Shown here: piece by piece, positions 43,465 through 52,821 of the stretch
Layout of the letters: every line of letters begins with the position of its first letter
Numbering within the stretch: the stretch's first letter is position 1
NCBI GenBank assembly: GCA_002839355.1
Contig: PGXW01000013.1
Location: 62,001-126,000, forward strand
Reading direction: 5' to 3'
DNA from: Spirochaetae bacterium HGW-Spirochaetae-2
GTDB taxonomy: Bacteria; Spirochaetota; Spirochaetia; Sphaerochaetales; Sphaerochaetaceae
DNA: 64,000 nt
Position numbers and translations under genes: made by a program
The notes under the pieces: model-generated
Databases searched by the model: none
Seen by the model: the letters and a program-made list of their open reading frames with translations, nothing else
What the model was told of the DNA's origin: nothing

Positions 43465-45708
43465 ATGACAAAACGAGCTAGAAGGTTTTTCCTATTGGGA
43501 TTATTCCTCCTTCTCTCCACTTTTTTGACACTGACCGGTTTTATGATGGTGGGAACCGTCAATCGGTTGGTTGCCGAAGATGCGCGCGTGGTCCTCAATG
43601 AAATCGCCAACCAAAGCGTTGTACGTTTGAATTCCATGATCCACAGTCACATAAACTTGCTGCAATTCCAAGCAGCCTTTATCGGACGGTATGAGAATAT
43701 ACAGGATCCGGAAGTGATACGGATATTGAAGACAGAAGTGGACGATGGAAGGTATCTGCGCATTGGTGTCGTACTTCCCGATGGTTCGAGTGTAAATTCC
43801 GACGGTATCAGCAACAATATCGGATATCGACAGTACTTGCAGCAGGCTCTGCTTGGAGAGTCGGTCGTCTCTGAAGTCCTCGATTTTTCCTTGGATCCGA
43901 CGATTCCCATAATAGTGGTTGCCGTTCCGATATTCCGTGATGGCAACGTTGTGGGTGTGCTACGGGGTGTGCGCGAAGTCTCGACGTTCGCGGAGATGCT
44001 CCAGGTGACCACCTATGGTGCAAGTGGGTATGCCTATGTTGTCAGGAAGACTGGGGAGGTGGTGCTTTCGAACAACAGCCCCGATTGGGAACTGTTCTCG
44101 ACCGACGTTCCCTACGCTAAGATTCCACAGTTCTCCCTCGACAACAGGTTGCGGACCATGGCTGCCTCAATGCGTCGGAATGAGAGCGGCATGATCCAAT
44201 TGGGCACTGGCGAATCCAAGAGATTTGTCGATTATCGCCCATTGGGTGTAAACGACTGGTATGTTGTTTCCGTGATATCCGAGACATTGATGATGGGAAA
44301 GGTCGCGTCGGTTATTCGGATAACTGGCATCACCTCGCTCTCCGTACTTGCGCTGTTGTTCCTGTTGTTGCTTGTATTCGTCCTCTTCCGTGAACGGCGG
44401 CAAGAGCTTATGGAGCGGATTGCCTTCAATGATGACTTGACTTTGCTGGGGACTTGGAAGCGCCTGAAGTTCGAGACCCGCAACCGTTTGAAGGATCTCG
44501 CCAGAAAAAACTATTGGTATGTTCTGGTCGACATAGACCGATTCAAACTTGTGAACAGCATGGCCGGTTATATGGTCGGCAATTATATTCTTCAGGAAAT
44601 GGCCCGTGTCCTGCGATCTCTTGTCAATCCGGACGAGTTTGTGGTTCGCGTGGTGAACGACCGGTTCGCACTCATGCTCAGGGCGGATGGGAATATCGAC
44701 AAACGCATCTCGGGATTGTTGGGCAAGCTCGACACTATTTCTAAAGACGGGATGATCGAAGCGTACGGTACCATCTCACTGACCTACTCATGTGGAGTGT
44801 ATCCCATAGGAGAACACGATTCGACCCTCGAGGCAATCCATGACAAGGCCCAATTGGCACTCGAGTCGGTGAAGGCTTCACGGATTTCGACGTATGCGTA
44901 TTACGACGAAACCTTGCATATGGCAATGCAACGGCAACAGGAATTGGAAGGTCATTTTTCGGCGGCCTTGGCTGCGAATGAATTCGAGGTATACCTCCAG
45001 CCCAAATTCCATGTGGAATCCATGACCATTGCGGGTGCTGAAGCCTTGGTTCGGTGGAACCATCCCGACCGGGGGTTTTTGCTTCCAATTGAATTCATAT
45101 CTTTTCTTGAAGAGAACAGCAGGATAGGGGAATTGGATACCTACGTGTTGCGGAAAGTCTGCGAATTGCATACACGGTGGGAACAATTGAAATACCCCAG
45201 GCTTCCGATTTCTGTGAACGTATCCCGGGTACATGCAATGACCCACCAGTTTATCGAAAAATATGATGGCATCTTGAATGAATATGATATTCCAAAAAAT
45301 CTGATTGAGATCGAGTTGACCGAGACAGCCTTCTCCAACGATCCCGACAAGGTGATCGAGACCGTTGGGAAACTACGTGCCTTGGGATTCTCCATCTCGC
45401 TCGATGACTTTGGGACCGGGTATTCCTCGCTGAACCTATTGAAGGACCTGAAAGTCGACATAATCAAAATCGACAGGCTGTTCCTCAAGGATTTCGCATC
45501 GGAGAGCCGCTCGGAGATAATTATCCGTCACGTCCTGAACCTTGCCGATGATCTGGGTATGGTTGTCGTCGCCGAAGGTGTGGAAAGCGAGATGCAACTC
45601 AAATTCCTTCTTTCGGTCGGTTGTCACCAAGCCCAAGGCTTCCTATTGGCCGAACCTATGCCGATTGATACCTTCCTCGAGTACTGGCACCCTTCGGTCA
45701 GTCGGTGA
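43465..45708 (+). CDS. Membrane c-di-GMP phosphodiesterase: Cache-GGDEF(degenerate)-EAL
   Basis: A 747-residue protein. Transmembrane helices at about residues 8-29 and 283-305 enclose a periplasmic Cache sensor. The GGDEF domain is degenerate: residues 397-401 read Val-Asn-Asp-Arg-Phe in place of Gly-Gly-Asp-Glu-Phe, so it should not make c-di-GMP. The EAL domain looks intact, with Glu526-Ala-Leu, NVSR, ELTE, DDFGTGYSS, KIDRLF and EGVES. It is therefore predicted to degrade c-di-GMP in response to an extracellular ligand. Converges with the next gene, overlapping by 11 bp. Confidence 0.92.
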   Translation: MTKRARRFFLLGLFLLLSTFLTLTGFMMVGTVNRLVAEDARVVLNEIANQSVVRLNSMIHSHINLLQFQAAFIGRYENIQDPEVIRILKTEVDDGRYLRIGVVLPDGSSVNSDGISNNIGYRQYLQQALLGESVVSEVLDFSLDPTIPIIVVAVPIFRDGNVVGVLRGVREVSTFAEMLQVTTYGASGYAYVVRKTGEVVLSNNSPDWELFSTDVPYAKIPQFSLDNRLRTMAASMRRNESGMIQLGTGESKRFVDYRPLGVNDWYVVSVISETLMMGKVASVIRITGITSLSVLALLFLLLLVFVLFRERRQELMERIAFNDDLTLLGTWKRLKFETRNRLKDLARKNYWYVLVDIDRFKLVNSMAGYMVGNYILQEMARVLRSLVNPDEFVVRVVNDRFALMLRADGNIDKRISGLLGKLDTISKDGMIEAYGTISLTYSCGVYPIGEHDSTLEAIHDKAQLALESVKASRISTYAYYDETLHMAMQRQQELEGHFSAALAANEFEVYLQPKFHVESMTIAGAEALVRWNHPDRGFLLPIEFISFLEENSRIGELDTYVLRKVCELHTRWEQLKYPRLPISVNVSRVHAMTHQFIEKYDGILNEYDIPKNLIEIELTETAFSNDPDKVIETVGKLRALGFSISLDDFGTGYSSLNLLKDLKVDIIKIDRLFLKDFASESRSEIIIRHVLNLADDLGMVVVAEGVESEMQLKFLLSVGCHQAQGFLLAEPMPIDTFLEYWHPSVSR

Positions 45709-46309
45709 GCTGCCAATCTTGTCGCAACTGGTCCTTGGCCTGTTCCAGGACTTGCTGGTATTGGCTTGAAAGCTGGTTGTAGCTTTTCTGCAGAAGCTGA
45801 ATGAACTCGGGATCCTGGTCCATGGACATTCCTGTCGCTTTCCCATACTTTTGCATCATCCGTTCCCGTTTGTCCTCGAACATGGGTTGGTACTGTTGTC
45901 TTGCCCGTTCGAGCAATGAGTCGCGGGCCTCGATGTATTTGCCCATGAATTGTCCAATCTGTTTGAGCAGTTGGGAAGATTCGCTTTCAGCCCCATCGAT
46001 CAGCTCGGCGAGATGCTGCATCTTGCCGAGCCGCTCCTCGAATTCGGGAGATTGGGGGAGTGCGACATTCAAGAGGATGGTCGAAGCCAGGCCTTTCTTC
46101 AGCAGCGGCTTGTCCTCTTGTGCGGCACTTGCATAAGCCTTTGCCACCGAGGTTCCATCCGCTTCTGGATCTGTCAAATAGGAACCGGCAAGACGTCGGC
46201 CTTCATTGACCAGATTGTCCTGTCTGATCTTCTCGGGATCTGCCTCGATTCCCTCAGTCCTTTCCAGTGCGATTTCCCAAGCCGATTTAAGTAGCGACGC
46301 ACCCGACAT
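45698..46309 (-). CDS. Conserved hypothetical helical protein
   Basis: A 203-residue protein I do not recognise with confidence. It has no signal peptide or membrane segment. The C-terminal half is strongly helical and rich in Gln, Glu and Arg (RARQQYQPMFEDKRERMM, LQKSYNQLSSQYQQVLEQ), suggesting coiled coil. The N-terminus SLLKSAWEIALERTEGIEAD is a regular amphipathic pattern. It is divergent from the TRIC-like gene with 14 bp between the start codons. The coding pattern and good length support a real gene. Confidence 0.75.
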   Translation of the reverse strand: MSGASLLKSAWEIALERTEGIEADPEKIRQDNLVNEGRRLAGSYLTDPEADGTSVAKAYASAAQEDKPLLKKGLASTILLNVALPQSPEFEERLGKMQHLAELIDGAESESSQLLKQIGQFMGKYIEARDSLLERARQQYQPMFEDKRERMMQKYGKATGMSMDQDPEFIQLLQKSYNQLSSQYQQVLEQAKDQLRQDWQLTD

Positions 46310-46323
46310 GATATTCTTGCATC

Positions 46324-46980
46324 ATGGATTCAACGATCATGTATATCTTCGACCTCCTCGGCACGTGTGTTTTCGCCATAACGGGTGCTGTAAGGGGAGT
46401 CCGGCACAAGCTCGATTTTCTCGGTGTCGTGGTGTTCGCCTGCACTGTCGGGGTTGGCGGAGGCGTCTTCAGGGATGTCCTGTTGGGGGCGACTCCGGTT
46501 GCAGCCTACGAACACGAAAGCTATTTGATCGTCTGCATCGTTACCGGAGTCCTGGTGTTCTTCCTCGCTCCACAGATCGTCGGACGGTGGCATCTTGTTG
46601 CGATCGGCGATGCCATAGGTCTTGGGATATTCACCGCCCTTGGGGCTGCGAAAGGGCTCATGTACGGTGCCGGTCCCATAGGAATCGTACTTTCCGGAGT
46701 TTTTTCCGCTGTAGTCGGAGGAGTTCTTCGCGACGTCATGGTACGGGTGGTACCAGCAGTCCTTACCTCGGACTTCTATGCGACTGCCAGTTTGATCGGC
46801 GGGTTGTTGTATGTCCTGTTGTCCAGTACGACACTTCCATTCGCCGTGCAAATAACCGTTACAGCTATAACAGTTACAACAATCAGGTTGTTGGCAATGA
46901 GATTCAAGATCCACCTGCCTGTCGCCAGGTACTGGGTCGAGATTCCCGATGATATGGACGTTGGCAAGAAAAAGCGATAA
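46324..46980 (+). CDS. TRIC-type channel family membrane protein (UPF0126/YicG)
   Basis: A 218-residue membrane protein of two internal repeats of three helices each. Each repeat carries the family signature: GGGVFRDVLLG in the first and GGVLRDVMVR in the second. Bacterial members are thought to be trimeric cation channels or glycine-linked transporters. It is divergent from the helical protein gene. Confidence 0.9.
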   Translation: MDSTIMYIFDLLGTCVFAITGAVRGVRHKLDFLGVVVFACTVGVGGGVFRDVLLGATPVAAYEHESYLIVCIVTGVLVFFLAPQIVGRWHLVAIGDAIGLGIFTALGAAKGLMYGAGPIGIVLSGVFSAVVGGVLRDVMVRVVPAVLTSDFYATASLIGGLLYVLLSSTTLPFAVQITVTAITVTTIRLLAMRFKIHLPVARYWVEIPDDMDVGKKKR

Positions 46981-46989
46981 TCTTTACAT

Positions 46990-48219
46990 ATGTTTACGAC
47001 AACTCCACTGTATTATGAAAAACCATACGAGCGTACTTCCACGGCAACTGTTGTAGAAATTGTGAAATGGAAAGGAATTGATGCGATAATTCTAGACCGG
47101 ACAGTCTTCTATCCTGAAGGCGGCGGCCAACCGGGAGACCGGGGAATCCTCGGGAACTCGAAGGTCGTCGATACCCAGTCGGACGACCGGGGGCAGCTGC
47201 TGCACATAGTGTCGGGGCAGACTGCCCATACGGTTGGCGATACCGTCACCCTCCACTTGGATTGGCACCATCGCTATGACTATATGCAACAACACACAGC
47301 CCAGCACCTCATCTCGGGTACTCTGCACCGACTGTTGGGAATCGGTACGGTCTCGGTACACCTGGGGCACGATGCCATGAGTATCGAACTCGATGCAGAT
47401 ACCATCAACGAGTCCGATATACACCTGGTGGAGGACGAAGTGAATGCGATCGTCCGCAGGTCGGTTCCGGTTACCGCCCAAGTCGTATCCCAAGAGGATT
47501 CTACCGCTCTCGGACTACGACGGCCGGTGAAAGTCGACGGGGAGGTACGGATTGTCCGGATTGGAAAGTACGATACCATTGCCTGCGGAGGCATACACGT
47601 CGCCGACTCTTCGGAACTGATCTCTGTTCAATTCTTGCGTTCGGAACGGATCCGTGGCCATGTGAGGACTTTTTGGACAGCCGGAGAACGCAGTGTGGCA
47701 TTGGTCCGTCGGAACCGGGAACTTGTCGATGCTGTCGGAAGCCGCCTGTCGGTGCCACCCGAAGCGATTCTGCAGGGCATTGCCACCTTGCAGGAGCAAT
47801 TGGCCGATACCAGGTATCAAATCCGCAATGCGGTTTCCCGTTCGGCGACCTTGTTGTTGGACCAGCAGCTGCAAGTTGCCGAACATGCTAACGGGATTCC
47901 CCTCGTGGTATTCGATGCCGCGCAGTGGACAGAGGATGAATTCAAGATCCTTCCCGAACTGGTATTGTCGGTCGAGTCCCTTGCCCTTTGCGCTATCAAG
48001 GAGCGGGAGGATGGCAAGCTAGCTTGGGTGGTGGCTTTGAAGGGTATGGAGGATGGTCAATCCGTTTTCCAAGCGGTTCGCCAGAAACCATTGCTCCTTA
48101 TCGGGGGCAAGGGTGGTGGAAAACCTCCACTGTGGCAAGGCATGGGAACCGATCCGTTGCAGAAAAGCCAATTCTTGGAGCAAATGGTTGCATTGTATAG
48201 GGAGCACCTGCATGTCTAA
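46990..48219 (+). CDS. AlaX-like alanyl-tRNA editing protein with DHHA1 domain
   Basis: A 409-residue free-standing relative of the AlaRS editing and C-terminal domains. The start of the beta barrel is FYPEGGGQPGDRG. Zinc ligands are HTAQH near residue 102 and Cys and His in CGGIH near residue 200. A DHHA1 domain ends in IGGKGGGKPP. It hydrolyses Ser- or Gly-tRNA-Ala made in error. Overlaps the next gene by 8 bp. Confidence 0.92.
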   Translation: MFTTTPLYYEKPYERTSTATVVEIVKWKGIDAIILDRTVFYPEGGGQPGDRGILGNSKVVDTQSDDRGQLLHIVSGQTAHTVGDTVTLHLDWHHRYDYMQQHTAQHLISGTLHRLLGIGTVSVHLGHDAMSIELDADTINESDIHLVEDEVNAIVRRSVPVTAQVVSQEDSTALGLRRPVKVDGEVRIVRIGKYDTIACGGIHVADSSELISVQFLRSERIRGHVRTFWTAGERSVALVRRNRELVDAVGSRLSVPPEAILQGIATLQEQLADTRYQIRNAVSRSATLLLDQQLQVAEHANGIPLVVFDAAQWTEDEFKILPELVLSVESLALCAIKEREDGKLAWVVALKGMEDGQSVFQAVRQKPLLLIGGKGGGKPPLWQGMGTDPLQKSQFLEQMVALYREHLHV

Positions 48220-48841
48220 GTTGGACAGGGAAGGGAAGAGCAATCGCATGCATTTCCTCGATTCCTCGGTTTTCGACCATGCGGGAAATCTCGATTGGCG
48301 GCAGTTGATCGGGAAAGCAATCGCTGTCATGGGATTCTTTCTTGTCGTATATGCGATTGCCTTGTTCTTTATCAAGGACCATTACCATTCGATCGGACAA
48401 TGGGTTATCGACAGTCTCGGTTTTTCTGGACTTGCGCTCTTTGTCATGCTCACCGACATGTTCATAGTCCCCATGACCGTCGACATCATCTTTCCATTTG
48501 TGCTGGAGTGGAATCCCGTTCCGCTGTTGCTCACCATGTCGATCGCTTCGGCGGTGGGGGGAGTGGGCGGATATTGGATCGGTCGCTTGTTGGGGCACCT
48601 TCCGCTGGTCAGGATGTTCACCTCGCGATTTTCCAAGGACGGAGAGCGGCTGATCAATCTGTATGGAGTGTGGGCTGTGGTTATCGCGGGATTGACACCG
48701 ATCCCATACTCTACCGTCTGCTGGCTTGCCGGCATGCTGCGCGTGAATCCATACATGGTGGCCCTGGCATCCTTGTCGCGTTTGCCACGGATGGTCATCT
48801 ATTACCTGTTGATCCGAGGCGGGCTCTCATTCATCTTCTAG
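48212..48841 (+). CDS. VTT-domain (DedA/YqaA-like) membrane protein
   Basis: A 209-residue protein starting at ATG 48212 inside the end of the AlaX-like gene, with GGGAG seven bases upstream. Four or five hydrophobic segments are seen, with the VTT/SNARE-associated core: ASAVGGVGGYWIGRLLG, then INLYGVWAVVIAGLTPIPYSTVCWLAG. Family members handle lipid scrambling or membrane homeostasis; the specific role here is unknown. Confidence 0.85.
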   Translation: MSKLDREGKSNRMHFLDSSVFDHAGNLDWRQLIGKAIAVMGFFLVVYAIALFFIKDHYHSIGQWVIDSLGFSGLALFVMLTDMFIVPMTVDIIFPFVLEWNPVPLLLTMSIASAVGGVGGYWIGRLLGHLPLVRMFTSRFSKDGERLINLYGVWAVVIAGLTPIPYSTVCWLAGMLRVNPYMVALASLSRLPRMVIYYLLIRGGLSFIF

Positions 48842-48892
48842 TGGCCTATAGCCGAACGAACCTGTGTCTGGGCATGGAACGGATGGAACAGG

Positions 48893-50305
48893 TCACTCGT
48901 GTAGGGCAACCTTTATCGCATCCACAACCATACGGGAGCGCACGGGTGCATCGCCCACATACTCCGAAGCATCCAACAGTTCCAATATCTCTGCCTGGGG
49001 AATGAAGGAGAGTATCCTTGCGTCGTTGCCCAACATTTCGGCCAAAGGATTCTGGAGCCCCTGCTGTACACGTGGCCAAGCTTGCAGGGAGTGTTCCCGA
49101 ATCACCTCATGCATCTCCTGCCGGTCCGCACCCCTTCTTCCTAGTTCCATGAGCAACCGTTCACTTGCTGCGAACAAACCATAGCGGGAAAGATTGTTCT
49201 GGATTCCCACTTCATGGAATACCATGCCCCGCACAAGCTTGCCGGCCGTCTTCAACACTTCCTCGGCTGCGAGGAACAGCTCGGGCAGTACGATCCTGCG
49301 GTTCGCCGAATCATCGAGTGTCCGTTCCAGGATGGTATCGGCGGCATTGTGCCACAGCACATCCACCTGTGCGGACGCAAAACGGCACAACGAGTCGATC
49401 TTTTCGGCATTGATGGGATTGCGTTTGAAAGGCATTGCGGATGAGCCGACCTGCTTTGATCCGAACGGTTCGCTCCATTCGCCGATCGGTGGACTCTGCA
49501 TCAACCTGAAATCCAAGGCAAACTTGGCGATAGTGGCGCACACTCCCGCTAGAGCGGATCCAAGGCGCCAGTCCTGTTTGCGGGGATACACCTGTGTGGC
49601 GGCGACGAAGGATGGGATGCCGAGTTCCCGCATCACCTCGGCCTCCAATTCGATCGAACTGGTTTCGGAACCTTCCAGCAATGCTTGATAGGATGCGCTG
49701 GTACCCACCGCTCCCTTGAGTCCCTTTCCCCGCAACGTGGTTTGCAGTCTGCTCAAGTCTTCCACGTCATCAAGCAAATCCTGTGCAGTCTGGGCCAAAC
49801 GATACCCGATGGTTGTCGGTTCGGCTGGCTGGATGTGGGTAAAGGCCATGCAGGGGGTATCGGCTGTTTCCTCAATCCGTTTGGCCAAGTCCTGCAACAC
49901 ATCCTTCGCTTGTGCAATAATCATGGTCAGGGCTTCTCGTTGACGGATCACATCCATGTTGTCCAGGACATCCATGCTGGTTGCCCCGAGGTGGATGATA
50001 CTTCCTCCTACCGGGCATTGTTCGGCATAGGTCCGGATCTCGGCCATAAGGTCGTGGTGGATCTCCGCCTCGATCTGGCTTGCCCGTTCAATATCGATAT
50101 CGTCCTTGTGTGCCTCGAGATCTGCGACTTGGGCATCGGATACCAATCCAACAGTCCGTTCGGCTTTTGCCAATGCGATCCATATCCGTCTGAGGATCGA
50201 TCGCTTGTGATATTCCGACCATACTCCCCGCATCTTGTCGCTGCCGTAGCGCCACGTGAAGGGAGAAATGAAGGAATGGTGGTCGAAGGAACTGTCGGTA
50301 TCCAC
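48893..50305 (-). CDS. purB: Adenylosuccinate lyase
   Basis: A 470-residue fumarase/aspartase superfamily enzyme. I choose GTG 50305, behind GGGAGGG, because it leaves a 10-bp gap to purA; an ATG at 50338 would overlap purA. The signature GSSAMPFKRNPI is present near residue 280, with THIQPAEPTT and LGATSMDV. It makes AMP and AICAR by releasing fumarate. It directly follows purA, so both steps from IMP to AMP are co-transcribed. Confidence 0.95.
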   Translation of the reverse strand: MDTDSSFDHHSFISPFTWRYGSDKMRGVWSEYHKRSILRRIWIALAKAERTVGLVSDAQVADLEAHKDDIDIERASQIEAEIHHDLMAEIRTYAEQCPVGGSIIHLGATSMDVLDNMDVIRQREALTMIIAQAKDVLQDLAKRIEETADTPCMAFTHIQPAEPTTIGYRLAQTAQDLLDDVEDLSRLQTTLRGKGLKGAVGTSASYQALLEGSETSSIELEAEVMRELGIPSFVAATQVYPRKQDWRLGSALAGVCATIAKFALDFRLMQSPPIGEWSEPFGSKQVGSSAMPFKRNPINAEKIDSLCRFASAQVDVLWHNAADTILERTLDDSANRRIVLPELFLAAEEVLKTAGKLVRGMVFHEVGIQNNLSRYGLFAASERLLMELGRRGADRQEMHEVIREHSLQAWPRVQQGLQNPLAEMLGNDARILSFIPQAEILELLDASEYVGDAPVRSRMVVDAIKVALHE

Positions 50306-50315
50306 AAAGCCCTCC

Positions 50316-51584
50316 CTACAGGATGATGATCTGGTCACGCTCGGGCCCGACCGAAATGAATTTGATGGGGGCTCCGGTCAGCTGTGCAAGGCGGGTGACG
50401 TACGCCTGTGCCTTGGGAGGCAAGTCGTCCCATGTCCTGGCATCGGCGGTGCTGGTCATCCAGCCAGCCATCTCCTCATAGACAGGTTCGGCCTTCTCTT
50501 GTCCACTGGTGTCGGGAAGATCGGTTACCAATTCTCCATCGATCATATAGCCGGTACAAATCTTGAGAGTCTCGAAGGTATCGAGAATATCGATTTTGGT
50601 GATTGCGATTCCAGTGAATCCGTTGATCCAACAGGAGAAGGAAGCCGCGACAGCATCGAACCAACCGCATCGTCTGGGACGACCGGTGGTAGCACCGAAT
50701 TCCTGTCCGACAGCCCGGAGCTTCTCTCCCTGTGCATCAAACAATTCGGTTGGGAAGGGGCCCCCACCAACAGAAGTCGAATAGGCCTTGACCACTCCGA
50801 CGACTTCGTCGATATGTCGGGGGGAGATGCCCGCTCCGCTACAAGCGCCACCGGCGGTGGGATTGCTGCTCGTGGTATACGGATAGATTCCCCAGTCCAG
50901 GTCACGCATGATTCCAAGTTGGCCTTCAAGCAGGACTTCCTTGCCACCCTTGATCGCATCGCGAAGGATCGGGAGCGTATCGATGATCTGGGAACCGAAC
51001 CGCTCGCGCCATGCCGCACAGAGGGCCATGAGGTCCTCTACCCGAACCTCCTCCAAACCGTAGTGGGCCAGTTGCCTGTTCTTTTGGGGGAGCATCATCT
51101 CCAGTCTCGTCCTCAGACGTTCCGGATCAAGAATATCGGATGCCCTGATACCGACTCTGGATGCCTTGTCGCTATAGCAGGGGCCGACACCACGTTTGGT
51201 GGTACCGACTGCCCATCCACTTTTCTTGCTTGCCTCTTCGGCACCATCGAGCAGACAGTGGAAAGGCATGATCAGGTGGGCCCGCCTGTCGATGAACAGA
51301 TTCTTGCCATCGACACCCGCTTTCGCGATCGAAGCCAATTCCGTGGCCATCGTCTCGAAGTTCACGACCGTTCCGGCACCGACCAGACAGAGTGTCTCGG
51401 GGTTGAAAATACCGGAAGGAATGATATGGAGGGCGAATTTGCCCTTGTCGTTTATAACCGTATGGCCGGCATTGTCACCACCTTGGTACCTTATGACCAC
51501 CTGGGCCTTCTGGGCAAGATAATCCACGACTCTTCCCTTTCCCTCGTCGCCCCACTGGGCTCCTACAATTGCGGTCACACTCAT
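50316..51584 (-). CDS. purA: Adenylosuccinate synthetase
   Basis: A 422-residue PurA. The P-loop is [10 protein letters not shown] at residues 8-17, followed by [21 protein letters not shown] and the C-terminal [13 protein letters not shown]. It makes adenylosuccinate from IMP, Asp and GTP. The ATG overlaps the preceding phosphoribosyltransferase stop by 4 bp. Confidence 0.97.
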   Translation of the reverse strand: MSVTAIVGAQWGDEGKGRVVDYLAQKAQVVIRYQGGDNAGHTVINDKGKFALHIIPSGIFNPETLCLVGAGTVVNFETMATELASIAKAGVDGKNLFIDRRAHLIMPFHCLLDGAEEASKKSGWAVGTTKRGVGPCYSDKASRVGIRASDILDPERLRTRLEMMLPQKNRQLAHYGLEEVRVEDLMALCAAWRERFGSQIIDTLPILRDAIKGGKEVLLEGQLGIMRDLDWGIYPYTTSSNPTAGGACSGAGISPRHIDEVVGVVKAYSTSVGGGPFPTELFDAQGEKLRAVGQEFGATTGRPRRCGWFDAVAASFSCWINGFTGIAITKIDILDTFETLKICTGYMIDGELVTDLPDTSGQEKAEPVYEEMAGWMTSTADARTWDDLPPKAQAYVTRLAQLTGAPIKFISVGPERDQIIIL

Positions 51585-52138
51585 ACATCCAACTCCTTGC
51601 CGATACGGCGATATTCAGTGAGCATCAAATGCTCATTGTGGGAATGGTCATCGATATCGAGGGCATCCCATGGGTATTTGATCCAAAGATCGTCAATTTC
51701 CTTTCCAGCAAAATAGCGGGTGATCTCCGGTGGGAATTGTGCGTCCTTGGGTTTGTTCTTGTTGTGCAACACCAGGACAGCAATCTCCTTCGGTTCGTTT
51801 TTCAGCAGTTCCTTGATACAATAGCTCAACGTCGCCCGGGTGTCGTCGACTTCATCGATCAACAGGACCTTCTTGCCCCGAAGCTGCTGTTGCGTCTCGT
51901 CGATCCATTGGATCTTCTGCGGATGGGTACTGTGTTTCTGGTCAAGACCGTAATAGGAGATGCCGACCGCCAGAATCGGACGATTGATGTACGTCTTGAG
52001 AATACGGGCAGGGATGAACCCACCGGACCCGATAGCGACAATGACATCCGGATCATAACCCGATGCCATGAGACGGTCCGCCAGCGACTTCACCAATGTA
52101 TGAATCGACGCGTACCCTACATAATACTTGTTGTCCAT
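51581..52138 (-). CDS. Purine phosphoribosyltransferase-family protein
   Basis: A 185-residue type I PRTase. The PRPP loop is [14 protein letters not shown] near residue 92, and [16 protein letters not shown] is the preceding strand. It resembles xanthine/hypoxanthine phosphoribosyltransferases of the yeast Xpt1/archaeal type more than Hpt. Its neighbours (hpt upstream, purA and purB downstream) support purine salvage. Confidence 0.85.
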   Translation of the reverse strand: MDNKYYVGYASIHTLVKSLADRLMASGYDPDVIVAIGSGGFIPARILKTYINRPILAVGISYYGLDQKHSTHPQKIQWIDETQQQLRGKKVLLIDEVDDTRATLSYCIKELLKNEPKEIAVLVLHNKNKPKDAQFPPEITRYFAGKEIDDLWIKYPWDALDIDDHSHNEHLMLTEYRRIGKELDV

Positions 52139-52154
52139 GTAAAATCCTTTTTAT

Positions 52155-52718
52155 CTAGTCGGTGACAGGCACCATTTCTGCGATATATGGGAGTGTCCGG
52201 TACCGTTCCGCATAATCCAACCCATAGCCCACGACCCAGACATCGGGAATTTGGAACCCGATGTAGTCGAGTTCTACCGCGACCTTGCGGCGGTCGGGTT
52301 TGTCCAGCAGAACCGCAGTCTTGAGTGATGCGGGATTGCGCGCGGCAAAGTTCCGGCAGAGATAGTCGAGGGTGAAGCCACTGTCCAGGATATCCTCGAT
52401 GATCATCACATGCCGGCCTTCCAGATTCTCCCTGGTGTCCATGATGAGTCGGACATTTCCCGTCGATTGGGACGAGGCGCCATAACTGGAGAGGGAGATG
52501 AAATCGACTACGTGCGGTACGTTGAGCTTGCGGCACAGGTCGGCCAGAAAAATAAAAGAGCCTTTCAATACTCCCACGAGTATGAGGCTCTCGGTGATAC
52601 CTGCATATTCCCTGTTGATCTGTTGGGCGAGCTCGTCTACCCGACGCTGAATGGTATCAGCATCGATAAGCACACGGACCAAGTCCTTGGTTAAAGCCGG
52701 AATCGCTATGGACGTCAT
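52155..52718 (-). CDS. hpt: Hypoxanthine phosphoribosyltransferase
   Basis: A 187-residue enzyme starting at ATG 52718, six bases after AGAAGGAG. Landmarks: LVGVLKGSFIFLADL, FISLSSYG, the PRPP loop VMIIEDILDSGFTL and the base-binding VWVVGYGLDY. First gene of the purine operon hpt, PRTase, purA, purB. Confidence 0.95.
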   Translation of the reverse strand: MTSIAIPALTKDLVRVLIDADTIQRRVDELAQQINREYAGITESLILVGVLKGSFIFLADLCRKLNVPHVVDFISLSSYGASSQSTGNVRLIMDTRENLEGRHVMIIEDILDSGFTLDYLCRNFAARNPASLKTAVLLDKPDRRKVAVELDYIGFQIPDVWVVGYGLDYAERYRTLPYIAEMVPVTD

Positions 52719-52756
52719 GGTATCTCCTTCTGACTTACGATAATCGATCCGTCTAT

Positions 52757-52786
52757 GGAATAACAAGAAAACAAGAGGGGTGTCAA
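52757..52786 (-). promoter_or_regulatory. Candidate promoter of the purine operon
   Basis: On the minus strand a perfect -35, TTGACA, lies 18 bp from a weak -10, TATTCC. Initiation would be about 30 nt before the hpt ATG. Confidence 0.5.
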
Positions 52787-52821
52787 GCCTGCAATATATA
52801 CAGCGTCGGATCCGGAACCCT

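Noticed and set aside
40774-43637. Minus-strand open frames of 428 and 440 codons opposite the Ldh2-type and malic enzyme genes
   Set aside because: Antisense of well-conserved enzymes, with His/Asp-rich composition typical of shadow frames.
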